A DNA stretch of 64,000 nucleotides from positions 4,910,001-4,974,000 of the forward strand of contig NZ_CP035088.1 in the NCBI RefSeq assembly GCF_004786035.1. Reading direction: 5' to 3'. The position numbers and the translations under genes are program-made. This DNA comes from Pseudomonas viciae. GTDB lineage: Bacteria > Pseudomonadota > Gammaproteobacteria > Pseudomonadales > Pseudomonadaceae. The notes beneath the pieces are model-generated. The model made no database searches and was not told the origin of the DNA. It saw only the letters and a list, made by a program, of their open reading frames with translations. Numbering within the stretch: the stretch's first letter is position 1; the number at the start of each line of letters is the position of its first letter. Of the stretch, positions 58,681-64,000 are shown piece by piece.

Positions 58681-58769
58681 ATCCACAATTGTTGGGGCAA
58701 AAATCAGCAATCCGCCCCGGGTCATTTTTCAATCGGCAGTGTGGGTCAGCTTTCAATCACCGCCTACAG

Positions 58770-59055
58770 TGTATGCTCCCTAGAGGAGGCTATTGCCTAT
58801 AGGCCAATGATGCCGATTTTGGTCTGGATGCGACGATCTTTACCTCGAGCCTCGAATCGGCCACGCGTGCGGCCACTGAGATCGACAGGGGCCATGTATG
58901 GATCATACGACCCGATCAAAGACAATGTCGCAGCTCCATTTAGGGGTAGAAAAATATCCGGGTTGGGGTGTGAATTAGGTCAGGACGGTATTCATCCCTA
59001 TACTGACGTAAGACACGTGCATATGCAGTTTAAGCCCACAGAACAAATCGGGTAG
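58770..59055 (+). pseudogene. Aldehyde dehydrogenase C-terminal remnant
   Basis: LEEAIAY, then in another frame NDADFGLDATIFTSSLESAT and IDRGHVWI, then back to KDNVAAPFRGRKISGLGCEL and GIHPYTDVRHVHMQF: the last ~90 residues of an ALDH. Cut at its 5' side by the IS21 end. Confidence 0.78.
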
Positions 59056-59232
59056 TACCCGTACACCCGTCCGGATTTGATCGATAAGCGACTGCGTCGC
59101 GTGATCCTTCATACGACGCGCTCACTCCTCCGGTCATACCACCTGCGGACTTATTGACATGGCGGCCACATTCATTAACGCTTCAATCTTACTGCCCGCA
59201 TTGTAACTCCGATTGCTCCATATGTCAGATCA

Positions 59233-60498
59233 TCAGTAAAGAGACACAGTGTAACTTAGAATCAAACGATTTTCGTCAAAGTCATTTGCGAAGTTGTTAC
59301 GTACTGTAGCGTTGCGCCATTTCAACATGAGGTTCTTCAAAGGCCCTTGCTGGACAACATAAACTATATCCATATTCCGTTCCCACTCCTTCCCCTCAGC
59401 AAGCCCTGTGCCTTGGTCGATGTTAGTACCTCTGATATACCGAGTCATAAATGTCAGGCCCGGTACTCCAACGGAAGCAAAATCGAAATCGTAGCGCGCT
59501 TGCCAAGAAAACTCATCTTTACTTGCAAAGTCACCTATCTGAACGTAGTTCACCAAAAAAGCACCTGCACCATTGAGATAGGCGTAGCCAGTGTCCCCAC
59601 TCATCCTTTGATAACCCAAACCAAGAATGTGACCGCTCAGCGAGTAGGAAAGCATTGCACCGAAAGCCCTATTATCAACATTGCTCCCGCCGTCATCAGT
59701 CGAATATGCATAACGAAGATCGGACTTCAGTGACTGATTGGAGGCAATAGGAAGTACGTAGGTCATGTTGATAATATGCTGTTTATAAAGTTTTTCTAGC
59801 TCTCCATAGTTGTATGCAGTTGTGAGACCACTATGCCATTTGTAAGACACACCACCAAAACTGAAGTCTTCCCCCTGATTGCCGTTACTACCAAATTTGA
59901 AGTTACGCCTACCCCCAACAGAATTTAGACTCAAGTCCTGGAAGTCGCTAGAGTCCTGTTGATTGACCTTTCTAATTTGACCCACATCGAAATTTAGCCC
60001 CGCTATTTCCTGGGAGTTAACGTGCCCCCCAAGGAAATTCTGAGGTAAAAGGCGGGAGTCATTTGCAGTTACGGTCGGCAGCCGAGGCATCAAGCCGCCG
60101 AGTTTGACCGCTGTTTTGGAAATTTTCGCTTTCAACGTGACGGTTGTCTCTGAATATCCACCAGGACCATCGTCTCCGAATTTACTGGGCAGCAAGTTAG
60201 TGCCGGCCCGCTCGTCTGAAGAGTCAAGTTTTAAACCGAGACCAGCATAAGCATCCAAACCGAAGCCGACGGCTCCAGAGGTATATCCGGATTCCGCCTT
60301 GAGGATAAATCCCTGCGCCCATTCTTCGCGTTTTGATTGCTGTGCATCCATAGTATCATGCAGATCACGATTAAAGTAAAAGTTGCGCGCTTCGACACTA
60401 GCTTTGCTATCTTTTATTAGTTCAGCGCTGGCAATCTGACTTGTAATCAAACCCGGAGTACAGATAGATGTTACGAGTGCCATGGAGTAAGTTTTCAT
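59233..60498 (-). CDS. OprD-family outer-membrane porin
   Basis: 421 aa: signal peptide to about residue 25, mature N-terminus VEARNFYFNRDLHD, then EEWAQGFILKAESGYTSGAV and GFGLDAYAGLGLKLD (OprD signature), ending in a final aromatic strand LILSYTVSLY. Channel for small aromatic or aliphatic carboxylates. Downstream of the MHS transporter on the same strand, which suggests they serve one substrate. Confidence 0.92.
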   Translation of the reverse strand: MKTYSMALVTSICTPGLITSQIASAELIKDSKASVEARNFYFNRDLHDTMDAQQSKREEWAQGFILKAESGYTSGAVGFGLDAYAGLGLKLDSSDERAGTNLLPSKFGDDGPGGYSETTVTLKAKISKTAVKLGGLMPRLPTVTANDSRLLPQNFLGGHVNSQEIAGLNFDVGQIRKVNQQDSSDFQDLSLNSVGGRRNFKFGSNGNQGEDFSFGGVSYKWHSGLTTAYNYGELEKLYKQHIINMTYVLPIASNQSLKSDLRYAYSTDDGGSNVDNRAFGAMLSYSLSGHILGLGYQRMSGDTGYAYLNGAGAFLVNYVQIGDFASKDEFSWQARYDFDFASVGVPGLTFMTRYIRGTNIDQGTGLAEGKEWERNMDIVYVVQQGPLKNLMLKWRNATVRNNFANDFDENRLILSYTVSLY

Positions 60499-60992
60499 TA
60501 TTGTTTTCTCCAGAATTATCAGCAGTAAATCAGAGCAAAGAAGTTTAAACAGCTAATTATCATGCAAGCATCGAATCACTTCCATTCACTCAACAACGCC
60601 TCCGCTACGACCGCACCCGAAGACCATATCAAACGAATTGAGGAGAGCTGAGGTGAATTGGCGTGGGAGACGCTTATTCATATAAAAAGCACGAAACACC
60701 GCATGATACTTCTCTACAACTTCAATATTTCAGAGCATTAAATTATTAACAACCGAAATAGAGAACAAGACACGCCACCAAGCACCACACCCTTTCCTCA
60801 TAGAGAATAGCGAAACCCTTATGCAAACTGGACTCCATCATTAATCGACACAAAGAGCTTAGTCAAAGAAACTGCCAGGCAACTTGTTTATATTTAAATA
60901 AGTGCAAGATAGGACCGAGTGCACCGCCCCATCCTGACTCATCACCATTTCGTACGGGACAGCAACTTAAGTCATTTCAGCACAAGTCACTA
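60499..60992. other. Gene-free AT-rich region between porin and transporter
   Basis: About 490 bp, no credible frame or RNA gene. Probably holds the porin promoter. Confidence 0.4.
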
Positions 60993-62327
60993 TTAGTTAA
61001 CGTCCCGCAAATCAATACCCTTAGTTTCGCGCCAAGTCGCGACGACAGCAGCAGCCACCAGAACTATTGTGATTACGTAAATGTTAAATACCCACCCGCG
61101 ATCTGATCCAGAAAGCCAAGAGTTTAGATAAGGTGCAGTACCTCCGAAAACCGCTACCCCGATAGACAATGCCCCCCCCATAACACGTGCTCGATATCGA
61201 GTGGGAATTTGCTCAGTTATGGTGGCTGGCATTGTTCCCCCTATGCAAGCCACAAGCGCCAACATCCCGCCTTGTGCAACGAATAGCGTCCAGCCCTGAT
61301 TCGTGATCATGGCCATCGCTGGGAAGGTCAATAACGCAACAGCTACGAAGTAAAACAGGGTGACTGGCTTACGTCCCACGCGGTCAGATACATATCCCCA
61401 AAATGGCACCCCGACGATATAGACCACCTGGGCAAGTACTGTAGCCACGAAGGCGTCACCGGGATCCATACCTCGCTGGGTGATGGCAATGACTACTGCA
61501 TAGCCTGTCCAGATATAAAACGGAATACCCACTCCCGCTTGATAGAAAAAAATTCCAAGTGAACGCTGGAGTATCTTCTTATTTGACCACTCGACCACCC
61601 TGGCAGCCCCTGGGCTTACAGGATCAGACTTCTTGGCATAATCTTCTAGGACTTCACTTTCAATCATATTCCTTCGTAAAAAAAGGACAATTACGGTTAG
61701 CGTAGCTCCTAAATAGAAGGGGATACGCCAACCCCACATGCTCATATCTTCAGGGGATATAATGTGAGTAAGAAAAGCGCCTACCAATGAAGCCAAGAGA
61801 CTACCCATACCAGCGAAAAAATACATACTACTGGACCATAAGCCACGCCGCCCTTTAGGTGCAATTTCAGCCAGGTAGGTGTAAGAAGCTGTAGCCTCAC
61901 CCCCGTGTGCAAAGCCCTGGAGCAATCTGGCAGATAAAATAATAAACGACGCAACACCCCCAATTGATGCATACGATGGTGCAACTGCGATGACAAGGCT
62001 GCCGATCCCCATAAGCAGCATCGAGATAAGGAGCACCGCTTTGCGGCCTCGAGAATCCGAAAGGGTGCCAAATACAATCCCGCCTAGCGGCCGTGAAATA
62101 AACCCGACAGCGAATATAGCCAACGTTCCTAATAGCGCTGAGGCGGGATCTCTAGGATCAAACATAGCTTTTGCGATATAGGACGCGAAAATCGCGTAAA
62201 TTGTCCAATCAAACCACTCCAGACAATTTCCAAGACCGGTCGCTATCATCGAGCGCTTCCGTAACACACTCCCGAGTTTATAATCGAACTCAGACCCACC
62301 GCTATTCAGTGTAGTTGTAACAGTCAT
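60993..62327 (-). CDS. MFS transporter, metabolite:H+ symporter (MHS) family
   Basis: 444 aa, 12 membrane segments. NCLEWFDWTIYAIFASYIA and GGIVFGTLSDSRGRKAVLL (loop 2-3 motif) are hallmarks of the MHS subgroup (shikimate, 2-oxoglutarate, proline-type proton symporters). Imports an organic acid. It lies 112 bp after the Fe-S/CoxG gene on the same strand, so it probably imports the substrate of that hydroxylase. Confidence 0.9.
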   Translation of the reverse strand: MTVTTTLNSGGSEFDYKLGSVLRKRSMIATGLGNCLEWFDWTIYAIFASYIAKAMFDPRDPASALLGTLAIFAVGFISRPLGGIVFGTLSDSRGRKAVLLISMLLMGIGSLVIAVAPSYASIGGVASFIILSARLLQGFAHGGEATASYTYLAEIAPKGRRGLWSSSMYFFAGMGSLLASLVGAFLTHIISPEDMSMWGWRIPFYLGATLTVIVLFLRRNMIESEVLEDYAKKSDPVSPGAARVVEWSNKKILQRSLGIFFYQAGVGIPFYIWTGYAVVIAITQRGMDPGDAFVATVLAQVVYIVGVPFWGYVSDRVGRKPVTLFYFVAVALLTFPAMAMITNQGWTLFVAQGGMLALVACIGGTMPATITEQIPTRYRARVMGGALSIGVAVFGGTAPYLNSWLSGSDRGWVFNIYVITIVLVAAAVVATWRETKGIDLRDVN

Positions 62328-62439
62328 GATGCTGCTCCGCTTCTTATTGGTATTGGTTTCGCAGAAATTTTTTTAGATATTTAGATACCATACCTCCTGC
62401 TAAATAGATTTAATCTTCCATAAAATCTACAGAGATTGG

Positions 62440-63618
62440 TCACTTAGAGTCATTTCTTTTGAAAAGCCCCGCGAACCACGACTTAATGACCGGCCAGATT
62501 AGTGATTTCAGCCCTACAGGAAGGTTTCGATTATCTCCTAATGTTCCTTCACGTAAAAGCTGCTCGAGGTTCTCTCCAAACATAATTGCTAGACGCCTAA
62601 CGGTTTCTGTGACAATTCCACCCCGCCCAAACTGTGCGAGTGCACCTGTTAGTTTCCATGCAAGCCCCACATCAATTATCGAGCCTGTTGAGCCGTCTGT
62701 TTTGACAGTCCAGGTAATTCGCCCAGTTACTGTGGAACCAGTTAACGCGTCTCGTCCACCTGCGGTCATCAATCCCTGACGGTTATCATCATCAATTTCA
62801 TAAGTTCCGGAGCCTGTAAATTGGGCTCTAATAGGACCTAGTGCCATGTGCATCTTACCAGTCACCTCATGATGATCTAAGCTAACTACCTCCGCTCCTG
62901 GAATGCAGCTAGCTGCTGTCCTCAAATCTCGCATGACTGCCCAAGCATCATCGGGCGACAGGTCTACCTTTACACTTTGTAGAATCGCATTAGGAAAATC
63001 GTCGGAATTGCCATGCGGTTTCGTCTCTGATTGCGGTTGACGTAATGGCTGTTGCTCTGTCAACACCCCAGCTTGAACAATCTCGGGTTCAGAAAGTGTG
63101 GCAGGCCCTGCGCTACCGGTTGGTTCTTTTCCTAAACCAACTGCACGAATAGCATCAACAATTCCCGTATAGCCAGTACAGCGGCAAAGGTTACCTGCCA
63201 GCTCCATTCGGATCTGCGGCTCCTGAATTTCTCCTAATCTTAGAACCATATCGCGAGCGGTTATTAGCATGCCGGATGTGCAAAAACCACATTGTAACGC
63301 ATGGTTATCTCGGAACCCCGCCCTCATGCTCTGCATAGTCGGGTCATCGTTGAAACCTTCAATCGTAGTAATCTCTACGTTTTCACAATCTACAGCAAAG
63401 GCGATACAGGATCGTTGAGGGGTGCCATCGATAAGAATGGTACAAGCCCCGCACACCCCTTGATCGCACCCAATGTGGGTCCCTGTCAGGCGGAACTTTT
63501 CCCGGATGACATCCGCCAGTACATCGCGAGAAGAAACACGCGCGACACACTTTTGACCGTTCACCTTCAATGTAATAGAACGAGTTTCCTGGTCAGATAC
63601 ATCTAGGATATTTATCAT
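62440..63618 (-). CDS. Molybdenum hydroxylase Fe-S subunit fused to a CoxG (SRPBCC) domain
   Basis: 392 aa. Residues 1-165 hold two [2Fe-2S] sites: Cys51, 56, 59, 71 and Cys110, 113, 145, 147 (HIGCDQGVCGACT, CGFCTSG, NLCRCTGY). After a ~45-residue linker, residues ~210-360 form a CoxG-type SRPBCC domain (VDLSPDDAWAVMRDLRTAAS, CIPGAEVV, GTYEIDDDNRQG). CoxG normally is a separate membrane-recruiting maturation factor. A hydrophobic-basic C-terminal tail (LKSLIWPVIKSWFAGLF) may anchor it. Overlaps the FAD subunit gene by 4 bp. Confidence 0.88.
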   Translation of the reverse strand: MINILDVSDQETRSITLKVNGQKCVARVSSRDVLADVIREKFRLTGTHIGCDQGVCGACTILIDGTPQRSCIAFAVDCENVEITTIEGFNDDPTMQSMRAGFRDNHALQCGFCTSGMLITARDMVLRLGEIQEPQIRMELAGNLCRCTGYTGIVDAIRAVGLGKEPTGSAGPATLSEPEIVQAGVLTEQQPLRQPQSETKPHGNSDDFPNAILQSVKVDLSPDDAWAVMRDLRTAASCIPGAEVVSLDHHEVTGKMHMALGPIRAQFTGSGTYEIDDDNRQGLMTAGGRDALTGSTVTGRITWTVKTDGSTGSIIDVGLAWKLTGALAQFGRGGIVTETVRRLAIMFGENLEQLLREGTLGDNRNLPVGLKSLIWPVIKSWFAGLFKRNDSK

Positions 63619-64000
63619 CGAGAGAAAGCCTCCAATCGGGCCAATGCCCTTTCGATCATTGTCAAATGAAAACTCAAACTATCAGGTTGAGCGTCAGGTA
63701 AACTCGCCCGAATTTCTCGCTGTGCGATACTTAGTATTTCGGTATAATCCTCCGTCGCCAATGCTGAGGATGCCTCTCTTAAAAAGAGAGGCGGACCATC
63801 AGTTCCACCAATGAATATACGGTAAATTTTATTACTCGGATCAACAACAATAGCGCAGATCGATTTGGCAAATTCACCTGCTTTGTGGCAGAACTTAACA
63901 TAAGCCCATCGGGCCTCAACCGAAAGACAAGGTAGTTCTACTGATACCAGTATTTCGTCAACTCCGAGCGCACTTACAAATGGTGCAATCATGAAATTTT
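63615..64000 (-). CDS. Molybdenum hydroxylase FAD-binding subunit (partial)
   Basis: At least 128 codons, open to the right edge; the Met at 63992 is internal. The visible part is the C-terminal half of a CoxM/FAD-binding_5-type protein (ILVSVELPCLSVEARWAYVK, GEFAKSICAIVVD, FIGGTDGPPLFLREAS). With the Fe-S subunit it passes electrons away from the molybdenum site. The large molybdopterin subunit should lie beyond 64000. Confidence 0.85.
   Translation of the reverse strand, partial: NFMIAPFVSALGVDEILVSVELPCLSVEARWAYVKFCHKAGEFAKSICAIVVDPSNKIYRIFIGGTDGPPLFLREASSALATEDYTEILSIAQREIRASLPDAQPDSLSFHLTMIERALARLEAFSR

Larger units (their letters stand above)
55020..58765. mobile_element. Decayed IS21-family element with a nested IS5-type insertion
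   Basis: Ends recognised by repeated motifs: left ACTGACCCAG copies at about 55017-55065, right GGGTCA(T/G)...TTTCAATC copies at about 58720-58760 in inverted orientation. Between them lie istA and istB remnants on the plus strand. A 1.24-kb IS5-type insertion interrupts istA. Confidence 0.75.

Noticed and set aside
1..64000. CRISPR arrays or rRNA genes
   Set aside because: No regularly spaced repeats and no rRNA-like sequence were seen.

Overview
The window looks like a fluorescent-Pseudomonas chromosome. The first 23.4 kb has high GC and typical Pseudomonas gene content: a 338-aa ACC deaminase (acdS) divergent from an Lrp-type regulator (acdR), an FKBP lipoprotein, a dipeptide-type ABC operon, REP-like hairpins and an Rhs toxin. 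The GC content then drops sharply just past a tRNA-Asp/tRNA-Val cluster, and the remaining 40 kb reads as an accessory island full of decayed mobile DNA.

Layout. 1-0.3 kb: tail of a GGDEF protein. 0.4-5.6 kb: Rhs polymorphic toxin with an AT-rich exchangeable tip and a candidate immunity gene. 5.8-11.8 kb: small conserved genes, an FKBP isomerase, and a di-haem cytochrome c next to a catalase-like protein. 11.9-21.0 kb: LysR regulator, peptide ABC transporter and two M20 peptidases. 21.6-23.4 kb: acdS/acdR. 23.5-23.9 kb: tRNA-Asp, tRNA-Val and the truncated 3' end of a second tRNA-Asp, which marks the island edge. 24-31.6 kb: remains of IS66 and IS630 elements and of a MobH (TraI_2) relaxase, around an intact pirin / exported cysteine hydrolase / LysR group and a GNAT gene. 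31.8-34.0 kb: exported RidA-like protein and an OprD porin. 34.3-41.5 kb: tatABC followed by a convergent ccmCDEFGHI block that lacks ccmA and nearly all of ccmB and is also cut at its other end.

The most interesting part is 42-64 kb. A minus-strand gene group encodes the whole lower (maleamate) pathway of 2,5-dihydroxypyridine breakdown: dioxygenase (NicX), N-formylmaleamate deformylase (NicD), maleamate amidase (NicF) and maleate isomerase (NicE). Upstream of it are an FAD monooxygenase that is not of the usual NicC type and an unassigned alpha/beta hydrolase. A perfect sigma-70 promoter with a palindrome across its -10 lies in front, but no regulator gene is adjacent. Nearby are a Cache-domain chemoreceptor, an XdhC-type molybdenum-cofactor inserter paired with a MoaA-like protein that has lost its radical-SAM cysteines, a second OprD porin, an MHS-family symporter, and two subunits of a molybdenum hydroxylase (the Fe-S subunit is fused to a CoxG domain). 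My reading is that a pyridine derivative is sensed, crosses the outer membrane through OprD and the inner membrane through the symporter, is ring-hydroxylated by the molybdenum enzyme, converted to 2,5-dihydroxypyridine by the monooxygenase (perhaps with the hydrolase), and then degraded to fumarate. The substrate is unknown; the set differs from the standard nicotinate cluster in its front end.

53.5-59.1 kb is a graveyard: cupin, FAD-oxidoreductase and aldehyde-dehydrogenase remnants on both sides of a decayed IS21 element that carries an intact IS5-type insertion. Molybdenum large-subunit genes, an integrase and the far end of the island are not in the window.
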